A stretch of 64,000 nucleotides of DNA from positions 1-64,000 of the forward strand of contig JAHDDL010000010.1 in the NCBI GenBank assembly GCA_020629415.1, read 5' to 3'. Positions 43,811 to 51,696 of this stretch are shown here, piece after piece (position 1 is the stretch's first letter; the number at the start of each line of letters is the position of its first letter). The notes under the pieces are model-generated. The model made no database searches. It was given only the letters and a program-made list of their open reading frames with translations, and had not been told where the DNA came from. A program made the position numbers and the translations under genes. This DNA comes from Maribacter sp. (GTDB lineage: Bacteria; Bacteroidota; Bacteroidia; Flavobacteriales; Flavobacteriaceae).

Positions 43811-44659
43811 ATGCATATGAAAGTGTTTCCTTTTAAAATACCAAAGCCCTTAGATGAACATTTAATAGTTCAGGTTGATAAAGAACCTATATTTTATAAC
43901 AAGCTTCATCAGCATGAAGAAATACAGATAAGTTACATTGTAAACGGTAACGGTAAATTGTTGGTGGGTGATAGTATTCATCAATTTTCCACGGGAGATA
44001 TCTATGTTATTGGCAGTAACCTGCCACACGTTTTTAAAAGTATACCTGGGCAGATAGATGCGCATATGATCACTGTATTTTTTACGAAAAAATCCTTTGG
44101 CGCAGCATTCTTTAATCTCCCCTATTTTAAAGACTTAGGCGACTTCTTTGCAAATGCCACAGGCGGATTCAAAATAACATCAAACCAAAAGCAAATTGCC
44201 CAACAATTAATAGAAATACAGTCTAATCAAAAACTCAAACTGTTTATTTCTTTTTTAGAGTTAATAGAAGAACTTAGTAAAGCAACTACAGAACCTTTAA
44301 GTACATTTATATACTCTAAAACCTTAAGTTCTACAGAAGGTGAGCGTTTACAGGATATTTTCGATTTTGTATTCAAAAATTTCCAACAACCCATTTCGTT
44401 AGATGAGATAGCAAAAATGGCATGTATGACACCAAATGCTTTCTGTCGTTTTTTTAAACAACGAACAGATAAAACGTTTTTTCAATTTTTAATAGAACTA
44501 CGCGTTGCCCATGCCTGCCAATTATTAATTTCAAATAAAGAACTAACTGTTAATATGATAGCCGAACTTTCTGGTTTTAATTCCATCTCCAATTTTAATA
44601 AGAAGTTTAAAAAAATAAAAGGAATAACCCCTACCCAATACCAACAATCAATACTTTAA
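43811..44659 (+). CDS. AraC family regulator of hydroxyproline catabolism
   Basis: A 282-residue regulator. The N-terminal cupin domain (about 15-120) has the typical HQHEEIQISYIVNGNGKLLVGD start. The C-terminal AraC domain (about 185-280) has two helix-turn-helix units (SLDEIAKMACMTPNAFCRFF and TVNMIAELSGFNSISNFNKK, then ITPTQYQ). It is divergent from the four-gene hydroxyproline operon across 127 bp, so it most likely activates that operon in response to hydroxyproline or an intermediate. A second ATG two codons in is an equally possible start. Confidence 0.88.
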   Translation: MHMKVFPFKIPKPLDEHLIVQVDKEPIFYNKLHQHEEIQISYIVNGNGKLLVGDSIHQFSTGDIYVIGSNLPHVFKSIPGQIDAHMITVFFTKKSFGAAFFNLPYFKDLGDFFANATGGFKITSNQKQIAQQLIEIQSNQKLKLFISFLELIEELSKATTEPLSTFIYSKTLSSTEGERLQDIFDFVFKNFQQPISLDEIAKMACMTPNAFCRFFKQRTDKTFFQFLIELRVAHACQLLISNKELTVNMIAELSGFNSISNFNKKFKKIKGITPTQYQQSIL

Positions 44660-44716
44660 AAAGTAAACTTCGTTTTTTTATATCATTATTATATTTCAAA
44701 TTGAACTATAGGTTTC

Positions 44717-44724
44717 TATATTTG
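44717..44724 (+). promoter_or_regulatory. -7 promoter element of tRNA-Leu
   Basis: TATATTTG matches the TAnnTTTG consensus and has a TTG at 44701 in the -33 region. Transcription would start near 44730, about 17 bases before the mature tRNA. Confidence 0.6.
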
Positions 44725-44746
44725 CCATTCATTTTACTACAAATAG

Positions 44747-44830
44747 GCCCACGTGGTGAAATTGGTAGACACGCTACCTTGAGGGGGTAGTGTTCGCAAG
44801 GACGTGCTAGTTCGAATCTAGTCGTGGGCA
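44747..44830 (+). tRNA. tRNA-Leu (anticodon GAG)
   Basis: The acceptor stem GCCCACG pairs with CGTGGGC, and the discriminator is A. The anticodon arm is CTACC-TTGAGGG-GGTAG, giving anticodon GAG. A long variable arm (TGTTCGCAAGGACG) marks a class II tRNA, and the T arm has the TTCGAAT loop. The 3' CCA is not encoded, since CAA follows the discriminator, so it must be added by the CCA enzyme. A terminator hairpin follows at once. Confidence 0.96.
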
Positions 44831-44831
44831 C

Positions 44832-44862
44832 AAAAGGTTAGATTTAGGTCTAACCTTTTTTA
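44832..44862 (+). terminator. Rho-independent terminator after tRNA-Leu
   Basis: AAAGGTTAGA pairs with TCTAACCTTT over a 6-base loop (TTTAGG) and runs into a T-rich tract. It begins 2 bases after the tRNA discriminator. Confidence 0.92.
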
Positions 44863-44910
44863 TTTTGATAATTTTAACTCTCATCTATCCCACGGCATAT
44901 TAATAAATTG

Positions 44911-44918
44911 TAAATTTG
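44911..44918 (+). promoter_or_regulatory. -7 promoter element of the carotenoid operon
   Basis: TAAATTTG matches TAnnTTTG. The predicted start near 44924 gives a leader of about 16 bases before the ATG at 44940. This argues against the in-frame TTG at 44916, which would lie upstream of the transcript start. Confidence 0.6.
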
Positions 44919-44939
44919 TTTAATTCTTTTTCAGAAAGT

Positions 44940-45839
44940 ATGAACAATGTAAAAAAGCAATTTAGTATTAGGGACCTTGAAAACCTCTCTGGTATCAAGG
45001 CACACACCATTAGAATTTGGGAAAAAAGATACAATCTTTTATCACCGGAACGTACGGATACGAACATTAGAACTTATAGCCTTTCTAGTTTACAGAAGCT
45101 ACTTAATGTAACCCTACTATACAATAACGGACATAAAATTTCAAAAATTGCTAAAATTTCTGATAAAGACATTCCCTATGTTGTACGTGAAATAGTAGCA
45201 AAACACAGTCATAAGAGCCAAGCAATCAACGCTTTTAAATTGGCAATGGTGAATTTTGACCAGACCATGTTCTTTAATACATATAATGCTTTACTAAGCG
45301 AAAACTCTTTTAGAGAGATATTTAAAGAGACTTTTGTTCCTTTATTAAACGAACTTGGATTATTATGGCAGACAGATACCATCAGTCCTGCACATGAACA
45401 TTTTATGAGCAGTTTAATTAAACAAAAAATCTTATTAAATACAGAAAAGCTTCAGCATTTAGAGCCCACTAAAAAAGATAAAGTCTTTGTTGCCTTCTTA
45501 CCCGAAAATGAAATTCATGATATAGGTTTATTGTACATTAACTATGAAATTATTCTGAAAGGGTATAAGTGTATTTACTTAGGACCAACAATACCCATGG
45601 AAAATTTAGAAGATGTTCTAAAATACTTTGATGACATATATTTTGTATCATATTTTACAGTGTACCCAGAAAAAGACAAGGTAAACAAGTATCTAGAAGA
45701 TTTCTCTGAATTAGTTTCTAAGTATAACAATCCTAATTTCTGGATTTTAGGTAGACAGACCAATTTCATTGAAGAAGATACAAAGCCTAACTTCTGCAGA
45801 ACCTTTACTTCAATAGACAGCTTAGTGAACAACCTATAA
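44940..45839 (+). CDS. MerR regulator with B12-binding domain (LitR/CarH type)
   Basis: A 299-residue regulator. Residues 1-70 are a MerR winged helix (FSIRDLENLSGIKAHTIRIW). Residues 85-170 are the helical cap, with W-x9-EH (WQTDTISPAHEH) as in CarH, where these residues contact adenosylcobalamin. Residues 180-290 are a cobalamin-binding Rossmann domain with ENEIHDIG, an ExxxHDxG motif whose His is the lower axial ligand. CarH proteins are repressors that release DNA when light breaks the Co-C bond. It is first in an operon with crtI, crtB and crtZ, so light- or B12-dependent carotenoid control is the likely role. Confidence 0.88.
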   Translation: MNNVKKQFSIRDLENLSGIKAHTIRIWEKRYNLLSPERTDTNIRTYSLSSLQKLLNVTLLYNNGHKISKIAKISDKDIPYVVREIVAKHSHKSQAINAFKLAMVNFDQTMFFNTYNALLSENSFREIFKETFVPLLNELGLLWQTDTISPAHEHFMSSLIKQKILLNTEKLQHLEPTKKDKVFVAFLPENEIHDIGLLYINYEIILKGYKCIYLGPTIPMENLEDVLKYFDDIYFVSYFTVYPEKDKVNKYLEDFSELVSKYNNPNFWILGRQTNFIEEDTKPNFCRTFTSIDSLVNNL

Positions 45840-45853
45840 TTGCACAGAAATAA

Positions 45854-47311
45854 ATGAATAAAAGTTGTATTGTAATCGGTTCTGGTTTTTCATCATTATC
45901 GGCATCATGTTACTTGGCAAAAGCCGGTTGGAACGTTACCATATTTGAAAAAAATGAATCTGTTGGAGGTCGTGCATCACAGTTTAAAAAAGACGGGTTT
46001 ACCTTTGATATGGGACCAAGCTGGTATTGGATGCCGGATATTTTTGATAAATTTTTCGCCGATTTCAATAAACAAACATCAGATTATTACCAACTGGACA
46101 AACTAAGTCCTGCCTATAAAATATTTTTTTCTGACGATGTTATTACTATTGGTGATAGTATGGATAAAATTTGTACGGAATTTGAACGGATTGAGCCGGG
46201 AAGCTCTAAAGCGCTAAAAAAGTTCATTGCACAAGCCCAAGAAAATTATGACATAGCTATCAATAAGGTTGTTCTTAGACCAGGACTTTCACCCTTAGAA
46301 TTGGTTACCAAAGAGACGATATTTAAAGTTGATCAATTTTTTAAGACCATTAGCTCTCAAGTTCGCAAGGCTTTTAAAAATCCTAAGTTGGTCTCTACCT
46401 TAGAATTTCCCGTATTATTCCTTGGCGCCAAACCCAATAATACTCCGTCATTTTATAATTTTATGAACTTTGCCGATTTTGGTCTAGGTACATGGCATCC
46501 TAAAGGGGGCATGTACCAAGTAATAAAGGCTATGCAGAACTTAGCAATAGAATTAGGCGTTACAATAAATACAAATTCTCCGGTAGATAAAATCATTGTT
46601 AACGAGGGTAAAGCTTCGGCCATTGTCTGTAATGGAAAAACATATACAGCCAATAAAGTACTAAGCGGTGCAGATTACCAGCATTCTGAAAGCTTACTAG
46701 ATGCAAAACACCGGCAATACAGTAGTAATTATTGGGAGAAAAAAGTTTTTGCACCATCATCGCTGTTATTTTACATTGGTTTTGACAAAAAATTGAACAA
46801 TGTAGAACATCATAATTTATTTTTTGATACAGATTTTGAGTTACATGCCCAAGAAATTTATGATAACCCAAAATGGCCAACAAACCCTTTGTTCTACGCC
46901 AATTTTCCTTCTATTACAGACAGCAGTATGGCTCCAGAAGGTTGTGAAAACGGATTCTTTTTGGTACCGATCGCCACAGCTTTAGAGGACACCGGAGAAC
47001 TTAGAAATAACTATTTTAATATAATTATGGACCGTTTTCAAGAAAGAACCGGCCAAAACATTAGAAATAATATTATATTCAAGGAAACATTCTGTGTTAA
47101 TGATTTTGTAGAACGCTACAATTCTTATAAAGGAAATGCCTATGGTATGGCCAACACCTTAACACAAACTGCTTTTTTAAGACCAAATTTAAGAAGTAAA
47201 AAGGTAAAAGATCTTTACTTTACAGGACAACTGACAGTACCTGGACCAGGAGTACCACCGGCTTTAATATCGGGAAAATTAGTGTCAGAATTAATTATTA
47301 AGGATAACTAG
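45854..47311 (+). CDS. crtI: Phytoene desaturase CrtI
   Basis: A 485-residue FAD-dependent desaturase. The dinucleotide fold is at the N-terminus (CIVIGSGFSSLSASCYLAKA, then ESVGGRASQF and FDMGPSWYWMPDIF). The conserved C-terminal CrtI signature is FTGQLTVPGPGVPPALISGK. It introduces double bonds into phytoene to give lycopene, usually in four steps in bacteria. It starts 14 bp after the regulator gene and 6 bp before crtB, in one operon. Confidence 0.96.
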   Translation: MNKSCIVIGSGFSSLSASCYLAKAGWNVTIFEKNESVGGRASQFKKDGFTFDMGPSWYWMPDIFDKFFADFNKQTSDYYQLDKLSPAYKIFFSDDVITIGDSMDKICTEFERIEPGSSKALKKFIAQAQENYDIAINKVVLRPGLSPLELVTKETIFKVDQFFKTISSQVRKAFKNPKLVSTLEFPVLFLGAKPNNTPSFYNFMNFADFGLGTWHPKGGMYQVIKAMQNLAIELGVTINTNSPVDKIIVNEGKASAIVCNGKTYTANKVLSGADYQHSESLLDAKHRQYSSNYWEKKVFAPSSLLFYIGFDKKLNNVEHHNLFFDTDFELHAQEIYDNPKWPTNPLFYANFPSITDSSMAPEGCENGFFLVPIATALEDTGELRNNYFNIIMDRFQERTGQNIRNNIIFKETFCVNDFVERYNSYKGNAYGMANTLTQTAFLRPNLRSKKVKDLYFTGQLTVPGPGVPPALISGKLVSELIIKDN

Positions 47312-47317
47312 TGATTT

Positions 47318-48157
47318 ATGAAAGCTACTTTTGATCAAGTTTCGCACCAGTGTAGTAAAGTCGTTACAAAACGATATAGCACCTCTTTTGCTTTAGCAAC
47401 AAAAATGCTTCACCCATCTATACGCAGTCATATTTATAATATTTATGGTTTTGTGCGCTTTGCAGACGAAATTGTAGATACCTTTCATGATTATGATAAA
47501 GAAGTACTTTTTGACAAATTTGAAAAAGAACTTGAAGATTCTTTAAAAGATAAGATTAGCCTAAACCCTATCTTAAACTCCTTTCAGTACACTTATCATA
47601 AATACAAAATACCAAGGCATTTGGTAGATTCTTTTTTAAAGAGTATGCGTATGGACTTGGTCAAGAATATTTATAGAACAGATGCGGAATATAAAGAATA
47701 TATCTATGGCTCTGCAGATGTGGTAGGTTTAATGTGCCTACAAGTCTTTGTAAAAGGAGACGTAGAAGAATATAATAAACTGAAAGAATCTGCCATGGCA
47801 CTGGGTTCCGCTTTTCAGAAAGTAAATTTCTTGAGAGACGTAAAAGCAGATTTTGAAGAATTGAATAGATCTTATTTTCCAAACACAAATCTAAAAGAGC
47901 TAGATGAGGTGTCAAAAAAGAGAATAGTTGATGAAATAAAAGCTGATTTCAAGAAAGGCTATGACGGTATTGTTGCCTTGCCTGCCGATGCAAAATTTGG
48001 TGTTTATACAGCCTATAAATATTATTATAAGTTGCTGAACAAATTACAGAGCACACCTTCCTTGGAAATAAAAAATGCAAGAATACGTGTTCCAAATTAT
48101 CAGAAATTTGGATTACTAGCACGTTCTTATGTGAAATTTAAAATGAATTTAGTATAA
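47318..48157 (+). CDS. crtB: Phytoene synthase CrtB
   Basis: A 279-residue trans-isoprenyl diphosphate synthase of the squalene/phytoene type. It joins two geranylgeranyl diphosphates head to head into phytoene. The two Mg-binding aspartate regions are present as FVRFADEIVDTFHD and NFLRDVKADFEELNRSYFP. It overlaps the start of crtZ by one base (TAATG), which shows translational coupling. Confidence 0.95.
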   Translation: MKATFDQVSHQCSKVVTKRYSTSFALATKMLHPSIRSHIYNIYGFVRFADEIVDTFHDYDKEVLFDKFEKELEDSLKDKISLNPILNSFQYTYHKYKIPRHLVDSFLKSMRMDLVKNIYRTDAEYKEYIYGSADVVGLMCLQVFVKGDVEEYNKLKESAMALGSAFQKVNFLRDVKADFEELNRSYFPNTNLKELDEVSKKRIVDEIKADFKKGYDGIVALPADAKFGVYTAYKYYYKLLNKLQSTPSLEIKNARIRVPNYQKFGLLARSYVKFKMNLV

Positions 48158-48603
48158 TGAATATAGTTATTTGGATATTGATTTTTCTAGGAACATTTTT
48201 GTTCATGGAGTTTATGGCGTGGTTTACGCACAAATATATTATGCACGGTTTTTTGTGGAGTCTTCATAAAGACCATCACAAAAAAGATCACGACTCATGG
48301 TTTGAAAGAAATGATGCGTTCTTTATTTTTTACGCAATTGTTAGCATGTCCTTATTTTACGCGGGCACTACCGGTTTTTGGTATGGTTATCCTTTAGGAT
48401 TTGGAATTTTGGCTTACGGTATAGCCTACTTTCTTGTACACGATATATTTATTCACCAACGTTTCAAACTCTTCAGAAACGCAAATAACTGGTATAGCCG
48501 AGGTGTACGTAGAGCACATAAAATGCATCATAAACATATAGGTAAAAGCGATGGCGAATGTTTTGGAATGCTTTTCGTACCCTTTAAATATTTTAAAAAA
48601 TAA
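48157..48603 (+). CDS. crtZ: Beta-carotene hydroxylase CrtZ
   Basis: A 148-residue membrane di-iron hydroxylase. All four histidine clusters are visible: HKYIMH, HKDHHK, HDIFIHQR and HKMHHKH. It hydroxylates the beta-rings of beta-carotene to give zeaxanthin, the usual yellow pigment of marine flavobacteria. About four membrane spans fit. A lycopene cyclase gene (crtY), needed between CrtI and CrtZ, is not in the window and must lie elsewhere. Confidence 0.95.
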   Translation: MNIVIWILIFLGTFLFMEFMAWFTHKYIMHGFLWSLHKDHHKKDHDSWFERNDAFFIFYAIVSMSLFYAGTTGFWYGYPLGFGILAYGIAYFLVHDIFIHQRFKLFRNANNWYSRGVRRAHKMHHKHIGKSDGECFGMLFVPFKYFKK

Positions 48604-48624
48604 GATTCACCAAACAATTTTAGG

Positions 48625-49179
48625 TTATTCAGTAATCAGTTGATTTAGCAGATTGTTTACTTTTTCATTATCCCAATCTGCAATGGCATTTTGGTGAATT
48701 ACTATAGCACCATTTTTGTCGATTACATAAGATCCAGGCGGTTTTAATAATGACAAAGGACTTGGTTCTCCTATAATCTGATAAGTAACGGGAAAAGTAT
48801 ATCCCTGTTCTTGCATAAAAAGTTCTACAGGTGCTCTTTCTTCATTAGTAATAATATAGAACTTGATCTTATCACCAAAAGTTTCATACAAATACTGTAT
48901 ATCTTTCAATTGAGCCTGTGAAGGCATATGCCATGAGGTCCAAAATGTAATAAAGGCAACCTGTCCTTTTGCTTCATCAAAATTAAAGAACTTCCAGTTT
49001 GCATCTTTCAGCTTCCAATCGTAATCGGTTATTTTACCACGCTTTTCCGGTTGAATAATTGTTGGGGAAGTGGCAAAAACCCTGTTGAGAATAATCTTGC
49101 TATAATCACCCAAAGGGGTAACAAAAAAAGAAAGCACAAAAGCAATGATCAATAAGGTAAAAACCGTTTGTCTCTTCAT
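48625..49179 (-). CDS. TlpA/ResA-like membrane-anchored protein lacking the CxxC motif
   Basis: A 184-residue protein with one N-terminal span (residues 5-25) and a periplasmic thioredoxin-like domain. The active-site position reads ITFWTSWHMPSQAQL where active TlpA proteins have W-C-x-x-C, so both cysteines are replaced (His and Ser). It should have no thiol redox activity and may act by binding. The cis-Pro region (LLKPPGSYVID) remains. The ATG at 49179 is chosen. An upstream GTG at 49239 would read through the aconitase terminator hairpin. It is downstream of the acnA-type gene. Confidence 0.85.
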   Translation of the reverse strand: MKRQTVFTLLIIAFVLSFFVTPLGDYSKIILNRVFATSPTIIQPEKRGKITDYDWKLKDANWKFFNFDEAKGQVAFITFWTSWHMPSQAQLKDIQYLYETFGDKIKFYIITNEERAPVELFMQEQGYTFPVTYQIIGEPSPLSLLKPPGSYVIDKNGAIVIHQNAIADWDNEKVNNLLNQLITE

Positions 49180-49203
49180 AAAAGTTTTATAGGGGTCAAA
49201 ACT

Positions 49204-49233
49204 AAAAAACTCCTGATTAATATCAGGAGTTTT
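49204..49233 (-). terminator. Rho-independent terminator after the acnA-type gene
   Basis: On the minus strand AAAACTCCTGAT pairs perfectly with ATCAGGAGTTTT over a 4-base loop, continuing into TTTTTTAG. It lies 25 bp past the aconitase stop. Confidence 0.9.
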
Positions 49234-49257
49234 CCTCACAAATTTTAAGTTGTTGAA

Positions 49258-51531
49258 TTATGAGGCATTTTCTCTTTTAATAACGTTCAATGCAGAACCT
49301 TCCCTATACCACCCAATTTGGGCTTCATTATACGTATGGTTCAATTTAATAACGTCTTTACTTCCATCTGCATGAACTACTTCTACCGTTAATTGCTTGT
49401 CCGGTGCAAATTCCGCAATATCTATGAAGTTAAAGGTATCATCTTCTTGAATTAGGTCATAATCATTTTCGTTAGCGAAGGTCAAACCAAGCATACCTTG
49501 CTTTTTAAGGTTTGTTTCATGAATACGTGCAAAAGATTTAACGATTACGGCTGCAACACCTAAGTGACGAGGCTCCATTGCCGCATGCTCCCTAGAAGAA
49601 CCTTCACCGTAGTTATGATCACCAACAACAATACTTCTAATACCTGCCGCTTTGTATGCACGAGCCGTATCCGGTACTCCGCCAAATTCACCGTTCAATT
49701 GATTTTTGACCATGTTGGTCTTTTTACCAAATGCATTAACGGCACCAATTAAACAGTTGTTAGAAATATTATCTAAATGACCCCTAAATCTCAACCATGG
49801 TCCTGCCATAGAAATATGATCGGTAGTACACTTACCATACGCTTTGATCAACAATTTGGCACCCATTAAACTTTCATCCTTTATAGGAGTAAAAGGCTCC
49901 AGTAACTGTAATCTTTCAGAATCTGGAGACACCTTGACCTCTACACTAGAACCATCTTCATCTGGTGCTAGGTAACCTGCGTCCTCAACCTCAAATCCTT
50001 TAGGAGGCAATTCCCATCCCGTAGGCTCATCGAACATTACTTCTTCACCTTTTTCGTTGATAAGTTTATCGGTCATAGGGTTAAAATCCAATCTACCTGA
50101 AATGGCAATTGCAGCCGTAATTTCAGGAGAAGCTACAAATGCATGAGTGTTAGGGTTACCATCTGCACGCTTTGCAAAGTTTCTATTGAAAGAATGTACA
50201 ATACTATTTTTAGGTGCATTTTTTGGATCGCTATAACGCGCCCACTGCCCTATACATGGTCCGCAGGCATTTGTAAATATTTTTGCATCTAGCTTTTCGA
50301 ATATTCCAAGTATACCATCACGATCAGCGGTATAACGTACTTGCTCTGAACCAGGGTTGATACCTAGTTCCGCTTTCATCTTAATTCCCTTATCAATAGC
50401 TTGTTGTGCAATTGAAGAAGCTCTGGACAAATCTTCATAAGAAGAATTCGTACAAGAACCTATCAATCCCCATTCAACGGTTAATGGCCATTCATGTGAG
50501 GTAGCTTTTTCTGTCATATCACTACCTACCTTGGTAGATAGATCCGGCGTAAAAGGACCGTTCAATAATGGTGTTAACTCAGAAAGGTCAATTTCTATTA
50601 CCTCATCAAAATATTGCTCAGGGTTTGCATATACCTCTGCATCTGCAGTTAAATGCTCCTTTACTTCATTTGCGGCATCTGCAATATCGGCTCTATCGGT
50701 AGCTCTTAAATAACGCTCCATAGATTCATCATAACCAAATGTAGAAGTAGTTGCACCTATCTCTGCACCCATGTTACATATAGTACCTTTTCCTGTACAT
50801 GACAAAGATTTTGCACCTGACCCAAAATATTCAACTATTGCACCTGTTCCACCTTTAACGGTAAGGATTTCAGCTACTTTTAATATTACATCTTTTGGCG
50901 CCGTCCACCCAGAAATTGTTCCGGTCAACTTTACACCTATCAATTTAGGAAACTTAAGTTCCCAAGCCATACCGGCCATTACATCAACCGCATCTGCACC
51001 ACCAACACCAATTGCCACCATACCTAATCCTCCGGCATTTACGGTATGAGAATCTGTACCGATCATCATACCTCCTGGAAAAGCATAGTTCTCCAATACT
51101 ACTTGGTGAATAATACCTGCACCCGGTTTCCAAAAACCGATTCCGTATTTATTTGATACTGATTCCAAAAAATCAAAAACCTCTGCACTAGTGGTATTAG
51201 CGGATTTTAGATCTGCCGTAGCACCACTTTTGGCTTGGATCAAGTGATCACAGTGCACTGTAGTAGGCACTGCCACTTTTGGCTTACCAGCTTGCATAAA
51301 TTGCAATAAGGCCATTTGTGCAGTAGCATCTTGACAAGCAATACGATCCGGAGCAAAATCAACATAATCCTTTCCTCGGGTGAATGCTTGGGTCGGTGCC
51401 CCGTCCCATAAATGAGAATACAAAATCTTTTCAGAAAGCGTAAGCGGCTTACCCACAATCTCTCTTGCCTTGTCTACGCGTTCAGACATTGTAGCGTAAA
51501 CTTTTTTAATCATATCTATGTCAAAAGCCAT
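49258..51531 (-). CDS. Aconitate hydratase, AcnA/mitochondrial type
   Basis: A 757-residue [4Fe-4S] dehydratase that interconverts citrate and isocitrate in the TCA cycle. The three cluster cysteines are in [13 protein letters not shown] and [10 protein letters not shown]. Other aconitase segments are [16 protein letters not shown] and, in the swivel domain, [19 protein letters not shown]. The length and the order, with the swivel domain C-terminal, fit the mitochondrial or AcnA-like group common in Bacteroidota. It is transcribed separately from the AcnB-type gene upstream, with a terminator between. Confidence 0.93.
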   Translation of the reverse strand: MAFDIDMIKKVYATMSERVDKAREIVGKPLTLSEKILYSHLWDGAPTQAFTRGKDYVDFAPDRIACQDATAQMALLQFMQAGKPKVAVPTTVHCDHLIQAKSGATADLKSANTTSAEVFDFLESVSNKYGIGFWKPGAGIIHQVVLENYAFPGGMMIGTDSHTVNAGGLGMVAIGVGGADAVDVMAGMAWELKFPKLIGVKLTGTISGWTAPKDVILKVAEILTVKGGTGAIVEYFGSGAKSLSCTGKGTICNMGAEIGATTSTFGYDESMERYLRATDRADIADAANEVKEHLTADAEVYANPEQYFDEVIEIDLSELTPLLNGPFTPDLSTKVGSDMTEKATSHEWPLTVEWGLIGSCTNSSYEDLSRASSIAQQAIDKGIKMKAELGINPGSEQVRYTADRDGILGIFEKLDAKIFTNACGPCIGQWARYSDPKNAPKNSIVHSFNRNFAKRADGNPNTHAFVASPEITAAIAISGRLDFNPMTDKLINEKGEEVMFDEPTGWELPPKGFEVEDAGYLAPDEDGSSVEVKVSPDSERLQLLEPFTPIKDESLMGAKLLIKAYGKCTTDHISMAGPWLRFRGHLDNISNNCLIGAVNAFGKKTNMVKNQLNGEFGGVPDTARAYKAAGIRSIVVGDHNYGEGSSREHAAMEPRHLGVAAVIVKSFARIHETNLKKQGMLGLTFANENDYDLIQEDDTFNFIDIAEFAPDKQLTVEVVHADGSKDVIKLNHTYNEAQIGWYREGSALNVIKRENAS

Positions 51532-51640
51532 AAAATCTATTTATAAAATTTGTTAAACTATCTTATCTGTACAAGATACAAAATGTACAGTGATTTTAAG
51601 AGCGCATATGAAATTAAGAATGATTATAAAAAGCTTGAAC

Positions 51641-51669
51641 AAAAAAAGCCCGAGTACGAATACCCGGGC
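51641..51669 (-). terminator. Rho-independent terminator after the acnB-type gene
   Basis: On the minus strand GCCCGGGTA pairs with TACTCGGGC (one G-T pair) over a 4-base TTCG loop, followed by seven T residues. It separates the two aconitase genes. Confidence 0.93.
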
Positions 51670-51696
51670 GTGATATGAATAATAGTTATTAGTTAA

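Noticed and set aside
44747-44862. tRNA-Leu as an integration site for a mobile element
   Set aside because: No integrase gene, no repeat of the tRNA 3' end nearby, and the flanking genes look like ordinary chromosome.
44916-44939. Upstream TTG start for the MerR/B12 regulator
   Set aside because: It overlaps the -7 element at 44911-44918 and would lie before the predicted transcript start. The ATG at 44940 begins the normal MerR domain.
49180-49239. 20-residue N-terminal extension of the TlpA-like protein
   Set aside because: It would be translated through the aconitase terminator hairpin and lacks an ATG. The ATG at 49179 gives a normal membrane anchor.
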